This document shows, one piece after another, positions 40,254-48,425 of a DNA stretch of 64,000 bases. This stretch comes from an uncultured Lachnospiraceae bacterium (lineage in GTDB: Bacteria > Bacillota > Clostridia > Lachnospirales > Lachnospiraceae): the NCBI GenBank assembly GCA_949132985.1, contig CASCGD010000005.1, forward strand, positions 1 through 64,000. The letters run 5' to 3'. How positions within the stretch are numbered: the stretch's first letter is position 1; every line of letters begins with the position of its first letter. The position numbers and the translations under genes were made by a program. The notes below the pieces were generated by a model. The model did no database searches. It had not been told where the DNA came from and was given only the letters and a program-made list of their open reading frames with translations.

Positions 40254-40273
40254 CTTGTTTGCTCCCTTCTTTC

Positions 40274-40291
40274 ACTTTTGCACGCAAAAGT
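40274..40291 (-). promoter_or_regulatory. Palindrome in flgB 5' UTR next to the Shine-Dalgarno
   Basis: ACTTTTGC-AC-GCAAAAGT, perfect 8-bp arms. Confidence 0.5.
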
Positions 40292-40489
40292 ACACAACTT
40301 TCCTATCTTTAATTACCAGTATAAATTATTTCGCGAAAAACACAAGTCCTTTTTTTGTTTTTTACACAATATTGTACTTTTTTGTCGTATCAGACACAAG
40401 ATGTACACACATTTTCCAGAGTCGAAGCTTTCGTCAACGCCTGTCTCTTTCACTTTTATACGTTGAAGTATAAAATCACCTCGGGCATG

Positions 40490-40545
40490 AAAAAAGGATT
40501 TCCAAAATCAATTTATCGTCTGGTAAATCCTTTTACATCTCGCGC
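40490..40545 (-). terminator. Candidate codY terminator
   Basis: Minus strand AAAAGGATTTACC...GGAAATCCTTTTTTC. Confidence 0.65.
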
Positions 40546-40600
40546 AATTCCCTTTGCACGAACAGCGCTTCTCTTCATCCGCTGCAATACGTACTCATGT

Positions 40601-41389
40601 TCAGTTTCCGTTTTTTTTCTGTTCCTCCCTGATCCGGGAAAGCTCATCAAACACCACGTCATTGAGTACCTTGATATAGGTTCCCCTCATACCGGAGGAA
40701 CGGGACTCAATGACCCCCGCACTCTCAAATTTGCGCAGAGCGTTCACGATCACAGAGCGTGTAATCCCCACGCGGTCCGCGATCTTGCTGGCCACAAGAA
40801 TCCCTTCCCTGCCGCCCAGCTCGTCAAATATATGTATGATCGCCTCCAGCTCCGAGAAGGACAGGGTGGAAATGGCGGATTTTACAATCTGTATCTTTCG
40901 GCTTTCCTCGGCACTCTCCTCGTTGACCGAGCGCAGCATCTCAAGCCCGACTACCGTCGTCCCGTACTCGGTGAGAATGATATCGTCAATATCATAGCTT
41001 TTCTCCATACGATACACAAACAGCGTGCCAAGCCGCTCCCCTGCAATATCGATGGGGGCGATGATCGCAGCATAGTTTTTGATATCTGTTACAAAACCAA
41101 GCGTCTCCAGATTCACATTCTCCTTCGTCGAAAGAATCCCCAGCAGTCGCTCGTTGAGCATCGAATCCACAAAGCTTCCGACTTCATCCGCAACCAGCTC
41201 GCCAAGCTCTAACGTGCAGGCAGACTGGCTCATGCCCAGCACCTTTCCCTTCCTGCTGATCACAAGGATGTTCGATTCAAGGATATCCGTCAGCACCTCG
41301 CAGATATCGTTGAAGACAACCTTCGACGAATTGTTGTTGTGAAGCAGCTTGTTAATCTTTCTCGTCTTGTCCAGAAGCTGTACGCTCAT
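40601..41389 (-). CDS. codY: Global transcriptional repressor CodY
   Basis: MSVQLLDKTRKINKLLHNNNSSKVVFNDICEVLTDILESNILVISRKGKVLG; HTH ASKIADRVGITRSVIVNALRKFESAGVIESRSSGMRGTYIKVLN. ORF start trimmed to the real Met. Confidence 0.96.
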   Translation of the reverse strand: MSVQLLDKTRKINKLLHNNNSSKVVFNDICEVLTDILESNILVISRKGKVLGMSQSACTLELGELVADEVGSFVDSMLNERLLGILSTKENVNLETLGFVTDIKNYAAIIAPIDIAGERLGTLFVYRMEKSYDIDDIILTEYGTTVVGLEMLRSVNEESAEESRKIQIVKSAISTLSFSELEAIIHIFDELGGREGILVASKIADRVGITRSVIVNALRKFESAGVIESRSSGMRGTYIKVLNDVVFDELSRIREEQKKNGN

Positions 41390-41508
41390 AGCCGGTAAGT
41401 TCCTTTCCTGTTGGTTGCTTGCTGTCCACCCCGTCGCCCGGTTCAGGCGCACTGTGTACGAAGGCTCCTGCGGATGATAAAAAATGGACATATGTAAATC
41501 ATACACCC

Positions 41509-41523
41509 ATTTTTCTGAAAATT
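41509..41523. promoter_or_regulatory. CodY-box-like operator upstream of codY
   Basis: ATTTTTCTGAAAATT, one mismatch to AATTTTCWGAAAATT. Confidence 0.7.
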
Positions 41524-41537
41524 CAACGGTAAATTGT

Positions 41538-43634
41538 TCATGCGCGTGCTTTTTCCTGCTCCGATTCCTTCTGCTTTGCCTCCACGTAACCGCACTGAGC
41601 GTCGGCGCAGACGAGCTTGCTTCCTTTCTCCACCATATATCCGCCGCAGGAGGGACATTTCTTCTCCACCGGTTTTGCCCATGACATAAAATCGCACTCC
41701 GGGTTGTTCTCACAGCCGTAATAGCGTCTTCCCTTCTTCGTCTTGCGCAGCACGATCTCCCTGCCGCAGGAGGGGCAGGGCACGCCGATCTTTTCCAGAT
41801 AGGGCTTTGTATTCCGGCACTCAGGAAATCCGGGGCAGGCGAGAAATTTCCCGTGGGGTCCGTATTTGATGACCATGTTGCGGCCGCACTCCTCGCAGAT
41901 GACGTCCGTCACCTCGTCTGCGATCTCAATTTTTTCAAGCTTCTTTTCCGCCTCGGCCACCGCCTCCTCCAGATCGGGATAGAAGTTGCTGATGATCGTC
42001 TTCCACTGCACCTTTCCCTCCTCCACCATATCAAGCAGGGACTCCATATTTGCGGTAAAGTGCTCATCCACGATCGTCTCGAAGGCTTCCATCATGATAG
42101 AGTTCACCGCCTCGCCAAGCTCTGTCATGTAAAGGTTTTTCTGCTCCTTCGTGATGTAGCGGCGGGCCAGCAATGTTGTGATCGTTGGCGCATAGGTGCT
42201 TGGCCGCCCGATGCCGTGCTCCTCCAGCGCCCTGACGAGAGACGCCTCTGTAAAATGCGGCAGAGGCTGAGTAAAATGCTGTTTGCTCTCAATCTCCTGA
42301 AGGGAAAGCGCCGTCTCCTTTGTGATGGCGTGAAGCAGGACATTATTCTCCTCCTTTTCCTCGTCATCCGCACTGTAGACAGACAAAAATCCCTCGAACT
42401 CAAGCTTTGACGCCGAAACGTGCAGATGGTAATCCCCCGCCGCAATTTTCACGGACACGGTCTCATAGCGCGCCGGGTTCATGCGGCTCGCCGCGAACCG
42501 GTTCCATATGAGCTGGTAAAGCCGGAACTGGTCTCTGGATAGAGATTCCTTGATGAGCACCGGCATCCGGGCAATATCCGTGGGCCGGATCGCCTCGTGG
42601 GCATCCTGTATCCGCCCCTTTGACCCGGTCTTTTCACCGGCAGGCGCCGCGTATTTTGGCCCGTATTTTTCGGAGATCCAGGCCCGTGCAGACGCATCCG
42701 CCTCGGCTGCAATGCGGACAGAATCGGTACGCAGATACGTGATAATACCCACAGTCCCCTGCCCTTTGATATCCACGCCCTCGTAGAGCTGCTGCGCCAG
42801 ACGCATGGTCTTTTGCGTGGAAAAATTCAGCCGCTTGGAGGCTTCCTGCTGCAAAGTACTTGTGGTAAAGGGAAGCGGCGGCTTCTTTGTGCGCTCACCC
42901 TTTTTTACCTCCGTCACAAAAAAGTCTGCGCCCTTTAACTCCTGCTCGATGGCCTCCACCTGTTCCCTGTTCGCTAAACTTAACTTTTTCTGACCCTTGC
43001 TGTCGAGCTTCGCGTGAAGGGTCTTTTTCTCCCCCTCCACATGAAGCGCCGCCTCTAGCGTCCAGTACTCCTGCGGTATAAACTCGTTGATCTCATTTTC
43101 CCGGTCGCTGATGAGCCGCAGCGCCACCGACTGCACGCGTCCTGCGGATAGCCCCCGCTTGACCTTGCTCCAGAGCACCGGGCTGATGCGGTAGCCCACC
43201 ATGCGGTCGAGCATTCTGCGCGCCTGCTGGGCATTCACCAGATCCATATCGATTTCCCGGGGATTTTTCAGAGATGCTTTCACTGCCGACTGCGTGATCT
43301 CGTTGAAGGTGATGCGGTACACCTTTTTGTCCTGAAGCTTTAACGCGTGATACAGATGCCATGAGATCGCCTCTCCCTCGCGGTCCGGGTCGGTTGCGAG
43401 ATAGACTTTATCCGCCTTTTTCACTTCCTTGCGCAGATTTGCCAAAATTTCCCCTTTTCCGCGAATCGTAATATATTTCGGCTCAAAATTGTTTTCAGCG
43501 TTGAAGCCCAGCTGGCTTTTGGGAAGATCCCTCACATGCCCGTTGGACGCCGCCACCTCATAATTTTTTCCCAGAAATTTCTTGATCGTTTTCACCTTCG
43601 CAGGCGATTCCACAATAACCAAATACTTTGCCAT
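41538..43634 (-). CDS. topA: DNA topoisomerase I
   Basis: MAKYLVIVESPAKVKTIKKFLGKNYEVAASNGHVRDLPKS; C-terminal zinc-finger CPSCGG motifs. Confidence 0.97.
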   Translation of the reverse strand: MAKYLVIVESPAKVKTIKKFLGKNYEVAASNGHVRDLPKSQLGFNAENNFEPKYITIRGKGEILANLRKEVKKADKVYLATDPDREGEAISWHLYHALKLQDKKVYRITFNEITQSAVKASLKNPREIDMDLVNAQQARRMLDRMVGYRISPVLWSKVKRGLSAGRVQSVALRLISDRENEINEFIPQEYWTLEAALHVEGEKKTLHAKLDSKGQKKLSLANREQVEAIEQELKGADFFVTEVKKGERTKKPPLPFTTSTLQQEASKRLNFSTQKTMRLAQQLYEGVDIKGQGTVGIITYLRTDSVRIAAEADASARAWISEKYGPKYAAPAGEKTGSKGRIQDAHEAIRPTDIARMPVLIKESLSRDQFRLYQLIWNRFAASRMNPARYETVSVKIAAGDYHLHVSASKLEFEGFLSVYSADDEEKEENNVLLHAITKETALSLQEIESKQHFTQPLPHFTEASLVRALEEHGIGRPSTYAPTITTLLARRYITKEQKNLYMTELGEAVNSIMMEAFETIVDEHFTANMESLLDMVEEGKVQWKTIISNFYPDLEEAVAEAEKKLEKIEIADEVTDVICEECGRNMVIKYGPHGKFLACPGFPECRNTKPYLEKIGVPCPSCGREIVLRKTKKGRRYYGCENNPECDFMSWAKPVEKKCPSCGGYMVEKGSKLVCADAQCGYVEAKQKESEQEKARA

Positions 43635-43649
43635 TGTCAAATGTCTCCT

Positions 43650-44717
43650 CTAGCTTACAGAAATATAATGATTCCGCCAGACCTCCTCCACCAGACCTTT
43701 CTGCTGCATCTTTTGCAGAAGCTGCGTAAGCGTTACGAAGTCCATTGCGGTTTCCTGGCTGATCTTCTCTATTGATTTTGGATGCAAACCAAGGCAACTA
43801 TACACCAAGTGTTCTGACTTTTCAAGTGGCAATTTATTTTTCTCAGAGAAAAGATGCAGCTCCGCGGCCAGCTCCCGGGGCGACAAAAAAATGCCCGCAC
43901 CCTGCCGGATCAGGCGGTTACAGCCAACGCTTAAGGGATCGTTTACACGTCCGGGGACCGCATAAATATCCTTTCCCTGCTCCAGGGCCAGATCCGCCGT
44001 GATCAGCGAGCCGCTTTTCTCCCGGGCCTCTATTAAAAGCAGCGTATCGCTGAGTCCGGCGATGATGCGGTTGCGCGCCGGAAAAAAGCCGGGAAGAGGC
44101 TGCATGCCCGGCGGATACTCGGAGATGACACCGCCGCTTCCTGCGATTTTTTTGTAAAGTGCATCGTGCTCCGGCGGATAGACCACATCGATACCGCTGC
44201 CCAGCACCCCATAAGTCTTGCCGCCGCCTGCAAGGGCACCTTGATGCCCGCAGCCATCAATTCCCCGCGCCATACCACTGATGACGGCCACACCGTTTGC
44301 GGCCAGGTATTTCCCGGTTTCCAGCGCCACATTTTTGCCGTAAGAGCTGCAGGAGCGCGCGCCTACGATGCCGACGGTTTTGGTGTGCTCCTTTGGAAGC
44401 GCGCCGATATAGTACAGCGCGTAAGGCGGGTCATAGATTTCCCGCAAACGCTTCGGATAATCGTCCTGCTCCATAGATACAAAGGAGATGCCGTGCTCTA
44501 TCAGCCTCTCCCACACACGCGTCGGTTCCAGATGCTTCCGGCTCTCGCAGATACGCGCCACCATCCCCTCACCGATACCGTAAATTTTCAAAAGCTCCTT
44601 TCCCGACATCCCGTAAACCTCCCGCGCGCTGCCGCAGTATTTGAGCAGCTGGCGGATGGTGTGATTGCCGACGCCGGGAATATTTGCAAGCCAGCAGGCA
44701 TAGCATCGTTCTTCCAT
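43650..44717 (-). CDS. dprA: DNA processing protein DprA/Smf
   Basis: VGIVGARSCSSYGKNVALETGKYLAANGVAVISGMARGIDGCGHQGAL. Confidence 0.96.
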   Translation of the reverse strand: MEERCYACWLANIPGVGNHTIRQLLKYCGSAREVYGMSGKELLKIYGIGEGMVARICESRKHLEPTRVWERLIEHGISFVSMEQDDYPKRLREIYDPPYALYYIGALPKEHTKTVGIVGARSCSSYGKNVALETGKYLAANGVAVISGMARGIDGCGHQGALAGGGKTYGVLGSGIDVVYPPEHDALYKKIAGSGGVISEYPPGMQPLPGFFPARNRIIAGLSDTLLLIEAREKSGSLITADLALEQGKDIYAVPGRVNDPLSVGCNRLIRQGAGIFLSPRELAAELHLFSEKNKLPLEKSEHLVYSCLGLHPKSIEKISQETAMDFVTLTQLLQKMQQKGLVEEVWRNHYISVS

Positions 44718-44719
44718 AC

Positions 44720-46243
44720 TCACACCTCCCAGTATTTCCGATCGGGGCTGCGATAGCACACCGCCTCCGTCAAATGCCGGACCCCGATGTGTTCGCTGCC
44801 CTCCAGATCCGCCACGGTACGAGCTACCTTTAATATCTTGTGATAGGCGCGGGCGGAAAGCTGCAGACGCTCATACATCTGCTCCATATAGGCGCTCTCT
44901 TTGGCCCCTAGCCTGCAGTATTCCCGCAGTCTCGCCGACGGAATCTGGCTGTTGAAATACCAGCTCTCGCCCGAAAAGCGCTCTTTTTGGATTTTCTGCA
45001 CCCGCAGCACCCGCGCGCGTATCTCTGCCGAGCTTTCGCCTTTTGTCTGCCCTGCGATGTCCTCGTAGGTGATCAGCTCCGCCTCGACACACACGTCGAT
45101 GCGGTCCAAAAGCGGCTGGCTGATACCGGAGAGATAGCGGCGCACGGACGTCTGGGAACAGCGGCATTTTGTCCGGTCCGGGTAATACCCGCACCGGCAC
45201 GGATTCATGGCGCAAACCAGCAGAAAATTTGCAGGGAACGCCAGACTGCCGCTGGCGCGGGATATGGTGATCTGTTTATCCTCCATGGGCTGGCGCAAAA
45301 TCTCCAGCGTATTTTTCTGAAACTCCGCAAGCTCATCCAAAAAGAGCACACCCCGGTGCGCTAACGACACCTCCCCTGGCTTCGGGTACTGGCCGCCGCC
45401 CGCAAGGCCCTTGGGCGTAATGGAATGATGCGGCTCGCGAAAAGGCCGCTGCTCCATCAGACCTCTGTTTTTGCGCATCAGCCCGCACACGCTGTAAATC
45501 TTTGACACCTCCATACACTCCCCGGCCTCCATCGGCGGCAATATACCCGGAATCCGTTTCGCCACCATCGTCTTCCCGGCACCGGGCGGGCCGATCATAA
45601 GCAGGTTGTGCATCCCGCCCACCGATACCTCACAGGCGCGGCGCAGCATTTTCTGTCCGCCCACGTCCGCAAAATCAGGAAGCCTTCTTGCTTCCGGCAC
45701 AGTCTGTCCCCCGCACTCCTCATCCATTATATATGCGCCGGAAAAATAATCCATGACAGATTTTATGCTCTTTGCCCCAACGACGTTTATCCCCTCTACC
45801 AGCGCCGCTTCCCGCCGGTTTTCCTTTGGAATGATACAGGTTTTGATCCCAAGCTCCTTTGCACGGCAGACGATGGGCAGAATGCCGTCAACCGCCAGCA
45901 CCGCGCCGTTTAAACCGACCTCCCCGATAATGAGCGTATCCTTCAATGCCTGCTCCTCCACAACGCCAAGTGCCGCCAGAATCGCAACGGTGATCGGAAG
46001 ATCAAAGCCGTTTCCGCATTTTCGCACGTTGGACGGGGACAGATTGACCGTGATGCGTTTTGCCGGAAGCATATGGCCGCAGTTGCGCAGAGCCGTGCGC
46101 ACACGCTCTCTGGCTTCCCGCACCTCCGCGGCAAGAAAGCCCACCATCTCAAACACCGGAAGGCCATTGCTCACATCTGCCTCCACCTGCACGGGAAGAG
46201 CCTCTATCCCCTGCAAAATCGCAGTTACAACGATACTGTACAA
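44720..46243 (-). CDS. YifB family Mg chelatase-like AAA ATPase (ComM-like)
   Basis: YSIVVTAILQGIEALPVQVEADVSNGLPVFEMVGFLAAEVREARERVRTAL; MIGPPGAGKTMVAKRIPGILPP; likely TTG start at 46243 after AGGAGAAAGA. Confidence 0.94.
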   Translation of the reverse strand: MYSIVVTAILQGIEALPVQVEADVSNGLPVFEMVGFLAAEVREARERVRTALRNCGHMLPAKRITVNLSPSNVRKCGNGFDLPITVAILAALGVVEEQALKDTLIIGEVGLNGAVLAVDGILPIVCRAKELGIKTCIIPKENRREAALVEGINVVGAKSIKSVMDYFSGAYIMDEECGGQTVPEARRLPDFADVGGQKMLRRACEVSVGGMHNLLMIGPPGAGKTMVAKRIPGILPPMEAGECMEVSKIYSVCGLMRKNRGLMEQRPFREPHHSITPKGLAGGGQYPKPGEVSLAHRGVLFLDELAEFQKNTLEILRQPMEDKQITISRASGSLAFPANFLLVCAMNPCRCGYYPDRTKCRCSQTSVRRYLSGISQPLLDRIDVCVEAELITYEDIAGQTKGESSAEIRARVLRVQKIQKERFSGESWYFNSQIPSARLREYCRLGAKESAYMEQMYERLQLSARAYHKILKVARTVADLEGSEHIGVRHLTEAVCYRSPDRKYWEV

Positions 46244-46300
46244 TCTTTCTCCTCTCTGCGCTGCCCGGGAAAAATGACTGAAATAGTCTGAATGATATAC

Positions 46301-46345
46301 GAAAAAAAGATGAAACCATTTTAGCATGGATTTCATCTTTTTGAA
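46301..46345 (-). terminator. Rho-independent terminator downstream of sigK
   Basis: AAAGATGAAATCCAT-GCTAAA-ATGGTTTCATCTTTTTTT. Confidence 0.75.
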
Positions 46346-46394
46346 AGACCGAAAATGAATACACCGGAACTTTTTATGATCTGCAGGCCTCGGA

Positions 46395-47036
46395 CTACAC
46401 GTTTTGATTCCCGGCCCACTCCAGTCCCTCCCTGAGCCGTGTCAGAGCTTTTTTCTCAATGCGGCTCACGTAGGAACGAGAAATACCGATACTCCCGGCA
46501 ATCTCCCGCTGGGTCAGAGGTTTTTTCCCATTCAGGCCATAGCGCAGGGTGATAATCTGCAGCTCCCGCCCGTGAAGAAGCCGCGGCAGCATTTCCCTCA
46601 GCGTATCCACCCGCCATTTTAAGTCCATCTCCTCCACCACGTCCGGGTCCTCGCTCTCGCAGATATCGAGCAGCCGGATCTGATTCCCCTCCTTATCCGT
46701 ACCCACCGGCTCATAGAGCGATACCTCCCGTGACGTCTTTCGTTTCGAGCGCAGGTACATCAAAAGCTCGTTGTCAATGCAGCGTGCGGCGTAGGTTGCA
46801 AGACGGCTCCCTCTTGCATCGTTGTATGTGTCCACCGCCTTGATCAGCCCAATGGTTCCGATGGAGATCAGCTCCTCCGTCTCCTCCTCCACGTTCTGAT
46901 ATTTTTTGACGATGTGCGCCACCAGACGCATGTTGCGCTCCACCAGCGTATGCTTTGCTTTCAGACTTCCGTCCTTCATGCGTGCCACGCATTCTCTTTC
47001 CTCCTGCTTCGTCAGAGGCGTCAAAAATGTTTTCAA
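46395..47036 (-). CDS. sigK: Sporulation sigma factor SigK
   Basis: FLTPLTKQEERECVARMKDGSLKAKHTLVERNMRLVAHIVKKYQN...REIAGSIGISRSYVSRIEKKAL. Confidence 0.9.
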   Translation of the reverse strand: MKTFLTPLTKQEERECVARMKDGSLKAKHTLVERNMRLVAHIVKKYQNVEEETEELISIGTIGLIKAVDTYNDARGSRLATYAARCIDNELLMYLRSKRKTSREVSLYEPVGTDKEGNQIRLLDICESEDPDVVEEMDLKWRVDTLREMLPRLLHGRELQIITLRYGLNGKKPLTQREIAGSIGISRSYVSRIEKKALTRLREGLEWAGNQNV

Positions 47037-47140
47037 TCGCTTTTCTCCGATCTATCAAAGCGAACTTAATACATTTTATGTCGCGGACAGTGACTGCGTG
47101 CCTTTCCCACTCATCGGGGGTCTGGACTTTTTTTAACCGT

Positions 47141-47761
47141 TCAGTGTCCAAGCGTATCAACCGCCGGCTCCTTTCTTCTCTTTTTCGTCACCAGAAACAC
47201 CGACGACCTTAAACGCCTCCGCTTCTTTTTCAGAACCACATTCCTGATATAGCGGAAGGTGTAATCTTCACCTTTTCTGGAGAGCATTACAAGCAGCTTT
47301 TCCAAGAGCGCCCGGGTTTCAGGGTGCAGAAGATGATAGCTGCGCTTCCCCATATAGTATTCAAGCGGCGAGGAATCCGTATACTTTTCCTTTTTATAGA
47401 TTTTGGAAGCCGCCACCCGGTCCGCCACCATCTCCGCCACATACTTTTCCGGCATCCGCATACCCGCAACATGGCGGTCCCCATAAAAATCATAGTCCAT
47501 CCAGTATTCGAGATGATGTTTGTTGCGCCCCTTGTGGTGCAGCCATGCGGTGGAATAGCCATACTCGCGCCGCTCACCGTTATGCGGGCTTTGGTCATCC
47601 ATAAAATATTTTGCCCCGATGCGGAATTCCGCCCAGGAAAATTTGGACAGATCGTGGATCATCCCCTGCCAGTACAGACCCATGCGGAAACAGTTTTTCC
47701 GCACCTCATGCCTGTGCCGGCATACCGTTTTCAAATGTTTCAATGCCTTTCTAACTGACAT
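47141..47761 (-). CDS. DUF5662-like protein
   Basis: HRHEVRKNCFRMGLYWQGMIHDLSKFSWAEFRIGAKYFMDDQSPHNGERREYGYSTAWLHHKGRNKHHLEYWMDY. Confidence 0.75.
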   Translation of the reverse strand: MSVRKALKHLKTVCRHRHEVRKNCFRMGLYWQGMIHDLSKFSWAEFRIGAKYFMDDQSPHNGERREYGYSTAWLHHKGRNKHHLEYWMDYDFYGDRHVAGMRMPEKYVAEMVADRVAASKIYKKEKYTDSSPLEYYMGKRSYHLLHPETRALLEKLLVMLSRKGEDYTFRYIRNVVLKKKRRRLRSSVFLVTKKRRKEPAVDTLGH

Positions 47762-48425
47762 AGCTTAAATACCTCCCGATAAGATACAGTAACAGCAAAT
47801 GCAGCGGATAAACCAGATAGAAAAAATACTTTGCCGAAGGCCCCTTCCTTCCGCTGTAAAGCTGAATCGGAACAAAAGCCAGCACTGCGGCGCACTGAAC
47901 GCCCCCGAAAAGCAGGATGTTGACGGCGCTCACGGAGAGAAAACGTCCCAGAATCTTTGTGCGGAACACATAAAAGGCAAAGATCATGATTACCCCTGCC
48001 ACGCCGTAATCCGACCGGACGACAAAGTGCATGAAAAACCCTGTGGCAGTGAGTATGACTGCTCTCAACCAGAGCGCACGGTAATGGTCAAACCCGTAAA
48101 TGCAAAGCAGCCCAAGCATAAGCGTAAAAAACACATTCTGATGCCACACGTAAAAAGCTTTGCCATACCAGAGCAGATCAAACGGAACCTCCGACAGCAG
48201 CGCCACGACAAAAAGCCGTCCCATATATTTTTTCACATCCCGGGTATGGATATACCCTTCTGCGATGAGAAAGCAGTAAATCGGAAATGACAGGCGCCCC
48301 ACATAGCGCATCCACAGATGCGCCGGAAAAAAATTTGCCCCAACATGGTCGATAAGCATTGCGGCAACTGCGATACATTTCAGATCAAAGGCGGAAAGCC
48401 CGCGTTTTTCATTTTCTCCCGGCAC
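47751..48425 (-). CDS. TraX family membrane protein
   Basis: LSAFDLKCIAVAAMLIDHVGANFFPAHLWMRYVGRLSFPIYCFLIAEGYIHTRDVKKYMGRL; multi-TM. Confidence 0.88.
   Translation of the reverse strand: MPGENEKRGLSAFDLKCIAVAAMLIDHVGANFFPAHLWMRYVGRLSFPIYCFLIAEGYIHTRDVKKYMGRLFVVALLSEVPFDLLWYGKAFYVWHQNVFFTLMLGLLCIYGFDHYRALWLRAVILTATGFFMHFVVRSDYGVAGVIMIFAFYVFRTKILGRFLSVSAVNILLFGGVQCAAVLAFVPIQLYSGRKGPSAKYFFYLVYPLHLLLLYLIGRYLSYVS

Noticed and set aside
40355-41212. 285-aa plus-strand ORF across the codY-flgB gap and codY
   Set aside because: Antisense to codY and reads through the control region; no domain.
41390-41713. 108-aa N-terminal extension of the CodY ORF
   Set aside because: Overlaps topA and the CodY box; conserved CodY begins at MSVQLLDKTR.
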